This document shows positions 26,737 through 36,641 of a DNA stretch of 64,000 nucleotides, piece after piece; the first letter of the stretch is position 1; every line of letters begins with the position of its first letter. Made by a program: the position numbers and the translations under genes. The notes under the pieces are model-generated. The model did not search any database. It had not been told where the DNA came from and saw only the letters and a program-made list of their open reading frames with translations. This DNA comes from an uncultured Draconibacterium sp. (lineage in GTDB: Bacteria > Bacteroidota > Bacteroidia > Bacteroidales > Prolixibacteraceae), in the NCBI RefSeq assembly GCF_963677155.1, contig NZ_OY781884.1:3220501-3284500 (forward strand), given 5' to 3'.

Positions 26737-27444
26737 CTATTCTTTTACTATTTCAAGAAGTTCTACTTCGAAAATTAAAGCCATATTGGGTTTAATTGCA
26801 CCACCGGGACGTGGGTTCGCACCGTAAGCCAAATCAGAAGGAATATATACTTTCCATTTTGATCCAACAGGCATAAGTTGCAATGCTTCAGTCCAACCCG
26901 GAATTACCTGGTTAACACCAAATACAATAGGCTCACCTCTGTCAACTGAACTGTCGAAAACTGTTCCGTCAATAAGAGTTCCGTGGTAGTTTACACGTAC
27001 TTTATCAGTTTCAGTCGGCTTTTCGCCAGTACCTTCTGTAAGTACTTCGTATTGTAAACCGCTTTCGGTAGTTGTTACACCTTCGCGTTTTCCATTTTCT
27101 TCTAAAAATTTGTTGCCTTCTTCAAGGTTTGCCTGAGCTTCGCGCTTGCTGGCTTGCTGAAAGTAACTTTGAATAATTGCATTTGCATCTTCTTCAGAAA
27201 TTTCAACTTCTTCGCCTAATGTTGCTAAACGAAATGCTGCTGCCATAGCTTCCAGGTTCATTTCGTCATTGCCCGGGGCAGTTTTAAGTTGTTGTTTATT
27301 GTTGGCCCCAACTAAAACACCAATTGCATAACTAACAGAGTCGGCACTGGTTTCTAATTTTACATTTGCCGGACCACCTTGCTGGCATGAAGTAGCAGCA
27401 ACAATTAATGCCACTACAAATACATAAATAATACTGTTCTTCAT
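26737..27444 (-). CDS. FKBP-type peptidyl-prolyl isomerase lipoprotein
   Basis: A 235-residue lipoprotein (signal ending VAATSC, modified Cys20) with an FkpA/Mip-type helical N-terminal dimerisation domain (about 30-115) and a C-terminal FKBP domain (about 120-235). FKBP landmarks are VRVNYHGTLIDGTVFDSS, EPIVFGVNQVIPGWTEALQLMPVGSKW and YIPSDLAYG. It would help fold proteins in the periplasm by isomerising prolyl bonds. It lies 38 bp downstream of a closely related paralogue on the same strand, and the two are probably one transcript and the product of a duplication. Confidence 0.92.
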   Translation of the reverse strand: MKNSIIYVFVVALIVAATSCQQGGPANVKLETSADSVSYAIGVLVGANNKQQLKTAPGNDEMNLEAMAAAFRLATLGEEVEISEEDANAIIQSYFQQASKREAQANLEEGNKFLEENGKREGVTTTESGLQYEVLTEGTGEKPTETDKVRVNYHGTLIDGTVFDSSVDRGEPIVFGVNQVIPGWTEALQLMPVGSKWKVYIPSDLAYGANPRPGGAIKPNMALIFEVELLEIVKE

Positions 27445-27482
27445 TTGTTAATCTTTTTTGGCCGCGAACGACCGTATTTTTA

Positions 27483-28097
27483 TTATTCTACAATTTCTAA
27501 TAATTCAACCTCGAAAATAAGGGTAGCGTTTGGTCCGATAACTCCGCCTGCTCCGTTTGGTCCGTAAGCCAGGTTTGCAGGAATATACAATTTCCATTTT
27601 GAGCCAACCGACATCAATTGCAGCGCTTCAACCCAACCTGGAATAACACCGTTTACAGGGAATACTGCCGGTTGGTTACGCTCTACCGAACTATCGAAAA
27701 CAGTGCCGTCGATCAATGTTCCGTGGTAGTGACATTTTACCTGATTGGCGGCGGTTGGAATATCGCCTTCTCCTTCGTTTATTACTTCGTATTGTAATCC
27801 GCTGGGTAATTCAATTATACCTTCGTTTTTGCTGTTTTCGGCTAAAAAGGCTGTACCTTCTTCCAGATTTTTGCTGCCATCGGCAGCTTGCGATTCGGCC
27901 ATAAATGACTCGAGAATCTGGTTGGCTTCTTCAGGTTTCATCCGTGGTGGAATACCTGAGAAAACATCCTGTAAAGCTGTAATAAAAGCGGTTGGATGAA
28001 CGGTTTTAACTCCTGACTGGATGAGATTTGCAGAAATACTCATTCCTAATGCATAACTAAATTTTTGTAAATCGTCTTTTAATTCGAAATCTGCCAT
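27483..28097 (-). CDS. FKBP-type peptidyl-prolyl isomerase, non-exported paralogue
   Basis: A 204-residue paralogue of the downstream FKBP lipoprotein, with the same helical N-terminal domain (SYALGMSISANLIQSG) and C-terminal FKBP domain (VKCHYHGTLIDGTVFDSS, VIPGWVEALQLMSVGSKWKLYIP). I chose the ATG at 28097 (MADFELKDD). The frame extends further upstream, but that part is hydrophobic, does not look like a signal peptide and has no family match. Without a signal it would stay in the cytoplasm. The pair therefore covers two compartments, if the start is right. Confidence 0.88.
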   Translation of the reverse strand: MADFELKDDLQKFSYALGMSISANLIQSGVKTVHPTAFITALQDVFSGIPPRMKPEEANQILESFMAESQAADGSKNLEEGTAFLAENSKNEGIIELPSGLQYEVINEGEGDIPTAANQVKCHYHGTLIDGTVFDSSVERNQPAVFPVNGVIPGWVEALQLMSVGSKWKLYIPANLAYGPNGAGGVIGPNATLIFEVELLEIVE

Positions 28098-28274
28098 TTT
28101 ATTTTTTTCTGAATTCAAGAGGGCGAAGATAAAGTAATTTTTTGGTAATAAGGTAATTGAAGTTTTATAAATTGGCAGAGAATTTAAATTCAAAAAAATA
28201 GTTTTTTATGGTAATTATTAAGAGCTTAACTTTACAAATGTATTGATGTTATAATTACAGACAATATTAGTCTT

Positions 28275-29519
28275 ATGCGATCGACCACATTATTTTTCGA
28301 AAATTTGAGAGTCGCTTTTTCTTCGGTAAAAAGCAACCTGTTGCGCACTACGCTTACCGTTATGATTATTGCCGTGGGAATTACAGCCCTGGTAGGAATT
28401 TTAACGGCTATTGATTCGATAAAAAATTCGATAACCAAAGAATTTGCAGTGATGGGGGCCAATACTTTTTCTATTTCGAGTGGTGGTTTGCGTACCCAGG
28501 GAAATATTCGTTACCGTACAAAAAACTACTCATACATTTCGTACTATCAGGCAAAGGAATTTAAGGAGCTTTTCGATTTCCCCTCAACAACATCTATTTC
28601 GGTTTCATCAACGGGGGCAGCAACATTAAAGTACCAGTCGGAAAAAACAAATCCGAATATTGCTGTTCGTGGGATTGACGAAAACTACCTGGGTACAGCG
28701 GGTTACGAAATTGGAACGGGACGAAGTTTTAGTAATCACGATATTGAGGATGGTCGGAATGTAGTGCTTTTGGGAAGTGCTTTGGCAAAACGTTTATTTA
28801 AAGGCGGTGAAAATCCTTTGCAAAAAGTGGTGAGCATAGGTAGTGGAAAGTATAAAGTGGTTGGTGTTTTAAAGGAAAAGGGGAGCGGTTTTGGTATGAA
28901 TAGCGACAGAGTTTGTTTTATTCCTTATACAAATTCACGAGCCTATTTCTCGCGTCCGAACATGAATTTTGATGTGCAGGTAAAAGTCGATCGTCCTGAA
29001 TTGATGGATGCGGCGGTGGGGCAGGCCGAAGCTATATTTAGAGTTGTTCGTAATTTAGATCCGCTCGATGATTCCGATTTTAGCATCGAAAAAAGTGATA
29101 ACCTAGCCAACATGCTTTTGGAAAATATTAAGAATATTACGTTGGTGGCAACAATAATTGGGTTGATTACTTTATTTGGAGCGGCTATTGGTTTAATGAA
29201 TATTATGCTGGTTACGGTAACCGAACGTACCCGCGAAATTGGGGTGCGAAAAGCTATTGGTGCAAAAAGCTCTACCGTTAAGCAGCAGTTTTTATTAGAG
29301 GCAGTTTTAGTTGGGCAAATGGGAGGATTTGTAGGAATAATACTTGGAATACTCGCCGGAAATGGTGTTGCCCGCCTTATCGATTCACCTTTCTTTATTC
29401 CATGGACCTGGATTATTCTGGGGGTTGTGTTGTGTTTTGTAGTGGGAATTATCTCTGGTTATTATCCGGCACAAAAAGCATCAAAACTCGATCCGATTGA
29501 ATCGTTGCGTTACGAGTAG
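28275..29519 (+). CDS. MacB/FtsX-type ABC transporter permease
   Basis: A 414-residue permease with one N-terminal membrane helix ([18 protein letters not shown]), a large periplasmic MacB_PCD domain (about 55-270) and three C-terminal helices with the FtsX signature ([27 protein letters not shown]). The ERTREIGxRKAxGA loop contacts the ATPase in MacB-type systems. The ATPase and the periplasmic adaptor are not beside it, so the gene is an orphan here and must work with proteins encoded elsewhere. The substrate is unknown; relatives move lipoproteins, antibiotics or peptides. Confidence 0.88.
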   Translation: MRSTTLFFENLRVAFSSVKSNLLRTTLTVMIIAVGITALVGILTAIDSIKNSITKEFAVMGANTFSISSGGLRTQGNIRYRTKNYSYISYYQAKEFKELFDFPSTTSISVSSTGAATLKYQSEKTNPNIAVRGIDENYLGTAGYEIGTGRSFSNHDIEDGRNVVLLGSALAKRLFKGGENPLQKVVSIGSGKYKVVGVLKEKGSGFGMNSDRVCFIPYTNSRAYFSRPNMNFDVQVKVDRPELMDAAVGQAEAIFRVVRNLDPLDDSDFSIEKSDNLANMLLENIKNITLVATIIGLITLFGAAIGLMNIMLVTVTERTREIGVRKAIGAKSSTVKQQFLLEAVLVGQMGGFVGIILGILAGNGVARLIDSPFFIPWTWIILGVVLCFVVGIISGYYPAQKASKLDPIESLRYE

Positions 29520-29623
29520 CGAAGAAAGGCAAAAGTAAAAAGTTGAAAGGCAAAAGTCGAGCATAGCGAATTGAAAATCGGCCAAAGCCAAATCCCTATC
29601 ATAGCGTCGGTAGCAAAAGTGTT

Positions 29624-29654
29624 TGTCATCTCGAAGCGAAGCAAGAGATCTGTT
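29624..29654 (+). repeat. Dispersed repeat, GTCATCTCGAAGC variant
   Basis: GTCATCTCGAAGCGAAGCAA followed by GAGATCTGTTA at 29624-29654 matches the left arm of the dispersed repeats at 10188, 22789, 26008 and 26647. Confidence 0.6.
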
Positions 29655-29759
29655 AGTGCTTATACGAATTTAATCTCCATCAATCTCGTCAACAGAAAAA
29701 CTCAGTCACTAGTTTTTCAAGTCGTCAGTCCTTCAATCCTTCCAGCTTCAGCAAATAAA

Positions 29760-29785
29760 AAAGGGACACCTTTCGGCATCCCTTT
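29760..29785 (-). terminator. gap terminator
   Basis: On the minus strand AAAGGGA (29785-29779) pairs with TCCCTTT (29766-29760) around a GCC-GAAA-GGT inner hairpin, followed by a T run. It ends the gap transcript 24 bp beyond the stop codon. Confidence 0.75.
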
Positions 29786-29808
29786 CCATACAGTATATAA
29801 TTGTAAAA

Positions 29809-30822
<1,014 letters not shown>

Positions 30823-30897
30823 TTAAATTTATTTAAAAGAAAATTATTGTAATTATTTCGCTTTCAGGTTTTAACTGCCTGTTTTTTTTAAGCCCCA

Positions 30898-30928
30898 CAA
30901 AGTAAGTACAAATTATTTATTGAGTCAA
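30898..30928 (-). promoter_or_regulatory. Probable gap promoter
   Basis: On the minus strand a -33 TTG (30926-30928) is separated by 20 bp from TTACTTTG (30898-30905), which matches TAnnTTTG at seven of eight positions. It would give a leader of about 80 nt. Confidence 0.45.
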
Positions 30929-31246
30929 GTGCTGTTTTTTTTTTCGTCCGAACCTTAATATTTAGTTAAAGTGTTTTCCGAAGAATAAGTGGCATTTCTC
31001 CCACCAATTCAACGCGTAGTTGGAATATTGCATTGTCGCACAGATGAAAAATGAATAAGAATCAATTTTGCCGAATGATCGATAGGAAATGTTTGTTTAA
31101 AATATATGAGGGAGTAATAAATCTTGCTTAAAAGATAATGGATTTACGGTGAAAATAGTTTTTCTGTTTGTTTGGGTAAAGATTAATTATGGAGCATGAA
31201 ATGTAACTGTTTTGAGATTATAAGGTAAATAAGTTAATGTAAAAGG
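30929..31246. other. AT-rich intergenic region, nothing recognised
   Basis: I see no gene, repeat or terminator that I can support in this stretch between the gap promoter and the small lipoprotein gene. Confidence 0.6.
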
Positions 31247-31393
31247 TTACGAATTTGAAGGTCTTGTAATTTCGGGTTGCTGTAATTGTTGGTAACTGTA
31301 AGCAGGGCACTTGCAAGTTTTGCATGAGCCAATAAATAGCATGAGGATGAACAAAAGTAATCCGGTGAAAAATGCTTTGGTTATATTCTTCAT
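31247..31393 (-). CDS. Small lipoprotein, 48 residues
   Basis: A 48-residue protein: MKNITKAFFTGLLLFILM then LFIGSC is a clear lipoprotein signal, followed by a short mature part with two more cysteines, KTCKCPAYS, and a Gln/Pro-rich end. The Cys-Lys-Cys-Pro-Ala-Tyr-Ser segment is a pattern I associate with tiny Bacteroidota lipoproteins of unknown role. The frame stays open upstream, but the extra part has no signal and the lipoprotein start at 31393 explains the sequence best. Nothing more can be said of its role. Confidence 0.6.
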   Translation of the reverse strand: MKNITKAFFTGLLLFILMLFIGSCKTCKCPAYSYQQLQQPEITRPSNS

Positions 31394-31812
31394 TTTCACA
31401 GATGACTTGATTGTTGTCTTAGTGTAGTGTGTTGATATATAGCCGTTTTTGTTATATCTATGGTTGGTTCTTTCCATTGCAAAAGTTGATTTGATTACTA
31501 ATAAGCGAAAAAATAGGATTTTTATTATATGAATTATAAAAATAAGCTTTAAATTGTAGGTAATACGGGATTTGGATGGCGTTAAACTCAAAATATAACA
31601 GGATATTAACCACTAAGCTTTGGATTTGCTTGCGGCGTGTTGAAAACATGGTGCAGGAGTATACCCTTATTGCAAGTTATATTTTGTACATTGATTGAAA
31701 TTTAAGCATGTAACAAAGGAAATATAGCATAGATAGAGACAAATTTTTCAGAGAGGAATAATTAAATATTAGAACCTACCAAGCGTTTTAAGTTCAATTT
31801 AAAAGAAGATCT

Positions 31813-34800
31813 ATGAGAAAAATGTTTACAAGGATTTTTAGTTTGGTGTTACTATGCAGTTTGGTAGGGTTTAGTACGGAGCTGAGCGCTCAGTGTGATG
31901 TGACCATTAACTCTGTTGCAGCAGCTGTTACCGACATTGTGTGTGGAGGTAGTAGCACCGGAGAAATAAAAGTATTCTCAGCTGAGGGAGGTACCGGGGA
32001 ATATATTTATACCATACAAGTCTGGGAAGAAGGAGCTTGGGTAGACGTTACTGCTTATGTGAGTGTAGTCGATACGGTATATTCTGGCCTTCCATACGGA
32101 ACTTATAAAGTACTAGTAGCTGACTCTGAAGGTTGTGGTGCTGAAACTGCAAATATTGACGTTGCCGGTATGGCACCAGAAGATGCAGTGGTAATTAGCA
32201 GCCATGATTTTATGGACATGTCGTGTAATGGAACAAGTGACGGAGTAATAGAGATATGGGCTGCGGGAGGTAGCGGAACATATCAGTTTAAAATTAATAC
32301 AAATGGTTGGGTCGATTTTCCTGATGGTGCCAGTTACAAAGAGATTATTGCTACCGAGGCAGGAGAATATGAGGTTCAGGTGCGTGATGCAATGGCTCCT
32401 GAGTGTACATCCGAAAGTGTAACTTTTATAATTGGTGAGCCGGCACCTGTTACCGTATCAACAGCGGTTGATAATGTTAACAGTGTATGTAGCCCCGACG
32501 GTGCGTTTACCTTAACGATGTCAGGAGGCCATATGGATGCAGGATATCCAATTGATTATGATGTTTATGTAAATGACCAATTATGGAGCGCCAATATAAG
32601 TGGCCCTTCAGTTACATACTCTGATCTACCAGCCGGAACTTATAACGTAAAAGTTATTGAAAACTGGGGAGTCGACAATTCCTGTGAAGGAAAAGCGACA
32701 GTGGAGATAACTGATGAGGGGCCAGTTACTGGTATAGCCACAGTTACTCCCGTGTTATGTAATGGTGGTACAAGTGGTGAAATTATGGTGAGGGAAGTTG
32801 CCGGAGGTACTGGGCCATACCATTTATATTTGACAGGCCCTGTTATTGCTGATATGGCCTACGATGCTACTGGCGTTAACACTTTTACGGGGCTGGTAGC
32901 CGGTACTTACAGTGTACTGATTGAAGATGCAGTGGGGTGCGACTTTTCTATTAATGATGTGATGGTGGAAGAACCAACAGCATTAATGTTGAGTACTACT
33001 CATATACAAGATATAGTATGTGTCGAAGATGGTAAATTCTCAGTTCAGGCTTCAGGTGGCGCAGGTGATTATAAATATTATGCAGCGTTATCTCAATTAC
33101 CAAGTTATATTACCGTGCCGGATGCAGGTAGTTCGGAGTGGCAGACAGACAGTATATTTACGGTTTCTGAACCCGGAACATATATTGTTTGGGCAATGGA
33201 TGCTAACGAATGTATGATTGGAGGAGAAGAGGATGATCTTGGAGCTCCGGTTGAGGCTTGGACAGTACAAATTCAAAAACCGGAGATTGAAGTTGTTGTT
33301 GACGCGACTGTAATGAATGCGCCGGCGTGTAACGGAGATTTAACCGGAAGTATCACTGTAAACGCTAATGATGTAACCATTTATAAGGATGGAGTTGTTG
33401 TTGTTGATCCTGTATATACCGTGACAATTAACGAGGTTGAAACAAATGCCCTTGGAAATCTTGGAGCCGGTACATATTATATTGTTGTTACCAGTGAAAG
33501 TGGATGCATCGGACGTGATACAGTAACATTTACCGAGCCTGAGGTTCTTGAGGCAATTCTTGATAAGGTTGAAGGACAATTTACATGTCCGGGAGATAAT
33601 ATAGGTTATATTGAAACAAGTGTTAGTGGAGGTACCGAAGGCACAGGTTATATGTATCAACTTTGGCAGAAATCAAAACTAAAAACGGATTATCAGGAAT
33701 CGAACTCATTTTTGGTTGCAATTGATAATGATTACTCTGTTGTAGTGATGGACAGCAACGGATGCACCGATACTTCAAATGTAATTACTATTGATCCTGT
33801 TCCGCCGGTTGAATTTGAGCTTACTGATGTTACGTGTTTTGATGATACAATGGCTTCAGTTTTAGTTGAAGTGGCAGTTGAAGAAGATAGAATGTATCGG
33901 ATACTTTGGCAAAAAATCGAAACAGAAGCTGGCGATTATACCGACACATCAGTATGGTTTTACGAACCAATAAAATTAGATCAGCTGTTTGCCTTTAGTT
34001 CTGAGGGCAATGATATTTCTTATCAATTTACTGTTGTTGATGACAAAAGTTGTGAAGCTCTTCCGCAAACAGTGACGTTCGATCAAAATATAACTGCCGC
34101 ACTTTCATTAAATATAACAATGGGAGAAACCGGTGATTGTACAACAGAAGTTACTATTGCGGCAGAAGGAGGAGTTGCTCCTTATACGATTATGGTTGAT
34201 AGTGTTGAAACCACAGAGACAGTGTTGTCATTAGGAGGAGGAACATACGAATTTACTGTAACTGATGCACATCAGTGTGTGTATACCGAAGAGGTTACAG
34301 TTGAATATGGTATTTCTTCCGACACAACAGTTGAAACCTATACCGATGAGGTAATACAATTCGTATATAATGACTTTATGCTTGATACGATGTTATCTGG
34401 CGGTGATTATTCTTTTTACTACGATGTAGAAACAGCATGTACTGCTGAGTTAAATGTAACAGTAACCGAACGCGACAGAATGGCTCCTGTTCTTGACTCT
34501 GTAAGCCCTAATGGTGTTGCAATAGAAACAAATCACCCAGTCTTCACAATAGTATTTACCGATGAGGTTTCATTTACATTTAATGAATCTGTAAACGGAT
34601 ACTTAATTGTAACGGCAGTGGATTCTTCCGATGCTACACTTGAAATACCAATTACTGCTGATATGGTTGATGGAAACACAATTACAGTCGACTACGATTA
34701 TATGGTTGTTGGTGCATTGGAACTAAATACTTCTTATACGGTAGCTGTAGATAGTGGTATTGTTATGGGAGACGGAATGGCCTGGAATGGTAATACAGGA

Positions 34801-35085
34801 GACTGGACATTTACAACAGGAGGAGAGTATCCGTTAGGCGCTGGTTCCGACCTTAAAGTTGTAGACTTCAAGGTTTATCCTAATCCGTTTAATGAATTTA
34901 TAAGGATTGATAAGGCAGCCGAACTTGACCGTGTAGTAATTTCAAACATTGCAGGTCAAAGAGTATTGGATATCGAATATCCAAATTATGAAATACCTAC
35001 AGGAAATCTGAACGCCGGCATTTATATAATGACATTGACTGCCGATGGCGAAATTGTTAAGTCAGTAAGATTAATTAAAAGATAA
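31813..35085 (+). CDS. Large SprB-repeat protein with T9SS C-terminal sorting domain
   Basis: A 1090-residue secreted protein. After a signal peptide (ending STELSAQ) come about nine SprB-type beta repeats of roughly 90 residues, each opening near a Cys (for example VCGGSSTGEIKVFSAEGGTG, then SCNGTSDGVIEI, LCNGGTSGEIMV, ACNGDLTGSITV) with GGTGxY turns. A Big-type Ig domain follows (about 905-1010, APVLDSVSPNG), then a type A T9SS sorting domain with KVYPNPFNEFI, VISNIAGQRVL and a basic end. It should be exported by type IX secretion and fixed on the cell surface, as an adhesin or gliding-type protein. PorT is encoded 5 kb away. It ends at a strong terminator. Confidence 0.88.
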   Translation: MRKMFTRIFSLVLLCSLVGFSTELSAQCDVTINSVAAAVTDIVCGGSSTGEIKVFSAEGGTGEYIYTIQVWEEGAWVDVTAYVSVVDTVYSGLPYGTYKVLVADSEGCGAETANIDVAGMAPEDAVVISSHDFMDMSCNGTSDGVIEIWAAGGSGTYQFKINTNGWVDFPDGASYKEIIATEAGEYEVQVRDAMAPECTSESVTFIIGEPAPVTVSTAVDNVNSVCSPDGAFTLTMSGGHMDAGYPIDYDVYVNDQLWSANISGPSVTYSDLPAGTYNVKVIENWGVDNSCEGKATVEITDEGPVTGIATVTPVLCNGGTSGEIMVREVAGGTGPYHLYLTGPVIADMAYDATGVNTFTGLVAGTYSVLIEDAVGCDFSINDVMVEEPTALMLSTTHIQDIVCVEDGKFSVQASGGAGDYKYYAALSQLPSYITVPDAGSSEWQTDSIFTVSEPGTYIVWAMDANECMIGGEEDDLGAPVEAWTVQIQKPEIEVVVDATVMNAPACNGDLTGSITVNANDVTIYKDGVVVVDPVYTVTINEVETNALGNLGAGTYYIVVTSESGCIGRDTVTFTEPEVLEAILDKVEGQFTCPGDNIGYIETSVSGGTEGTGYMYQLWQKSKLKTDYQESNSFLVAIDNDYSVVVMDSNGCTDTSNVITIDPVPPVEFELTDVTCFDDTMASVLVEVAVEEDRMYRILWQKIETEAGDYTDTSVWFYEPIKLDQLFAFSSEGNDISYQFTVVDDKSCEALPQTVTFDQNITAALSLNITMGETGDCTTEVTIAAEGGVAPYTIMVDSVETTETVLSLGGGTYEFTVTDAHQCVYTEEVTVEYGISSDTTVETYTDEVIQFVYNDFMLDTMLSGGDYSFYYDVETACTAELNVTVTERDRMAPVLDSVSPNGVAIETNHPVFTIVFTDEVSFTFNESVNGYLIVTAVDSSDATLEIPITADMVDGNTITVDYDYMVVGALELNTSYTVAVDSGIVMGDGMAWNGNTGDWTFTTGGEYPLGAGSDLKVVDFKVYPNPFNEFIRIDKAAELDRVVISNIAGQRVLDIEYPNYEIPTGNLNAGIYIMTLTADGEIVKSVRLIKR

Positions 35086-35103
35086 TACCATATTGGGGTA
35101 ATT

Positions 35104-35132
35104 AAAAAGGGAAGCTTTTTGCTTCCCTTTTT
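35104..35132 (+). terminator. Terminator of the T9SS cargo gene
   Basis: AAAAAGGGAAGC at 35104-35115 is perfectly complementary to GCTTCCCTTTTT at 35121-35132, followed by more T residues. It lies 18 bp after the stop codon. Confidence 0.9.
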
Positions 35133-35150
35133 TTATTTTCAATACTTTTG
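35118..35150 (+). promoter_or_regulatory. Nitroreductase promoter overlapping the terminator
   Basis: TTTG at 35118-35121 lies in the terminator loop and arm, and TACTTTTG at 35143-35150 is a perfect -7 box after a 21-bp spacer. It is 31 bp before the nitroreductase ATG. The two signals share DNA, which compacts the junction. Confidence 0.55.
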
Positions 35151-35181
35151 TGGTCTCGTAATTCTTAAATAAACAGGTTAT

Positions 35182-35925
35182 ATGGAGTTATTAAATAAGC
35201 ACGTATCCATTAGAAAATTCTCGGATAAAGTAATTGCCCCCGATTTATTAAAAAGTATAATCTATTCGGGAACAAGGGCTTCTACAACGGGTAATATGCA
35301 ATTGTATAGTATAATTGTAACAAAGGATGTTGAAAGGAAGGAAAAACTACTGCCACTACATTTTAATCAACCTGTTGCAAAAAATGCTCCAATACTTCTC
35401 ACTTTTGTGGCCGATTTTAATCGTTTTTCGAAATGGTGTCAGTATAGCGAAGCTCAACCCGCGTACAATAATTTGATCTCTTTTACCAATGCGGTAATCG
35501 ATACTTCGTTGGCTGCACAAAATGTGTGTATAGCTGCCGAAAATAATGGATTAGGAATATGCTACCTGGGCACAACAGCTTACAATGCAAAAGAACACAT
35601 TGACGTACTTGGCTTACCAAAACTTACATTTCCTGTAACTACTGTTGCCATCGGTTATCCTGAAGAGACTCCGGAATTAACAGACCGAATTCCAGTGGAA
35701 GGTATTATTCATGACGGAGTATACATGGACTATGATCAGGATAGAATCAAAGAGTTATATGCTTTTAAAGAAAGTTTAGATTCTTCGAAAGCTTTTGTAG
35801 CCGAAAACGGTAAACAAACATTAGCGCAAGTGTTCACCGATGTGAGATACAAAAAAGCGGATAATGAATTTTTCTCAGCAAAGATGCTGGAGACAATAAA
35901 ATCTCAGGGGTTTTTGGCAGATTAA
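35182..35925 (+). CDS. Nitroreductase family NAD(P)H oxidoreductase
   Basis: A 247-residue FMN-dependent oxidoreductase of the NfsA/FRP type. The N-terminal HVSIRKFSDKVI and SGTRASTTGNMQLYSIIV motifs bind FMN phosphate, and the middle has AAQNVCIAAENNGLGICYLG. Such enzymes reduce nitro compounds, quinones or flavins with NADPH, but the natural substrate is not known. Its last four bases overlap the convergent LytTR response regulator gene, so there is no room for a separate terminator between them. Confidence 0.88.
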   Translation: MELLNKHVSIRKFSDKVIAPDLLKSIIYSGTRASTTGNMQLYSIIVTKDVERKEKLLPLHFNQPVAKNAPILLTFVADFNRFSKWCQYSEAQPAYNNLISFTNAVIDTSLAAQNVCIAAENNGLGICYLGTTAYNAKEHIDVLGLPKLTFPVTTVAIGYPEETPELTDRIPVEGIIHDGVYMDYDQDRIKELYAFKESLDSSKAFVAENGKQTLAQVFTDVRYKKADNEFFSAKMLETIKSQGFLAD

Positions 35926-36641
35926 TCAGCGGTAAATTTGCTTATGTAAGCAAAAAAGTCCTGACGGTAACTGTTGCCAATAGGAAGCTTCTCTCCGTTA
36001 ATAGAAACCATGTTTCCTTCAAGTGAATCAATTTTATTTACCGATACAATGAATGATTTATGTGTACGATAAAATTGATCCTCGGGAAGAAGCGAATGGA
36101 TTTTTTTCATTGAAAGGTTGGTAACAAACTTGTTATCGCTAACGTGTATTTTAATGTAATCGCCTAAGCCTTCGATGTAAAGTATGTCGGTAAATTTTAT
36201 TTTAATCGACTTTTTATTCGATTTAATAAACAGAAAGTCAGTTGTCCTGTCGTTTGTGGGAGAGCTTTCTGCTTTGTTTTTTAGCCAGTACAACTCTTCA
36301 GCTTTTACAAAAGCCTTAAAAAATCGTTCAAATGAAAAGGGCTTTTTCAAATAATCCAAAGCATTGAGTTCGTAACCTTCAAGAGCATATTCTGAATAAG
36401 CTGTAGTAAAGATTACCATTACATTTTTATTCAGGTTTTTAAGAAATGAAATGCCCGAAAGCTTTGGCATGTTAATGTCAAGAAACAACAAGTCTACTTC
36501 ATTCTTAAGTAAAAACTCCTGGGCACAAATAGCATCGTTACATGCACCGACAATATCAAGCGAAGGTATTTTTAGCGCATATTGTTTGATAACATTTTGG
36601 GCAAGAGGTTCATCATCGATTATTAGTGCTTTAACTGCCAT
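35922..36641 (-). CDS. LytTR-family response regulator
   Basis: A 239-residue regulator with an N-terminal receiver domain (phospho-acceptor Asp in DLLFLDINMPKLSG, about residue 55, and a conserved Lys in LDYLKKPFSF) and a C-terminal LytTR DNA-binding domain (about 140-239, FIKSNKKSIKIKFTDILYIE, then FYRTHKSFIVSVNKI). It pairs with the sensor kinase directly upstream: their coding regions overlap by 11 bp, so they are translationally coupled. The kinase senses an unknown signal and this protein then binds DNA. Its targets are unknown, but the co-transcribed glycosyltransferase is a candidate. Confidence 0.92.
   Translation of the reverse strand: MAVKALIIDDEPLAQNVIKQYALKIPSLDIVGACNDAICAQEFLLKNEVDLLFLDINMPKLSGISFLKNLNKNVMVIFTTAYSEYALEGYELNALDYLKKPFSFERFFKAFVKAEELYWLKNKAESSPTNDRTTDFLFIKSNKKSIKIKFTDILYIEGLGDYIKIHVSDNKFVTNLSMKKIHSLLPEDQFYRTHKSFIVSVNKIDSLEGNMVSINGEKLPIGNSYRQDFFAYISKFTAD

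Noticed and set aside
31394-31591. N-terminal extension of the small lipoprotein
   Set aside because: A lipoprotein signal peptide must be at the N-terminus, and it begins at 31393. The upstream frame has no recognisable domain.
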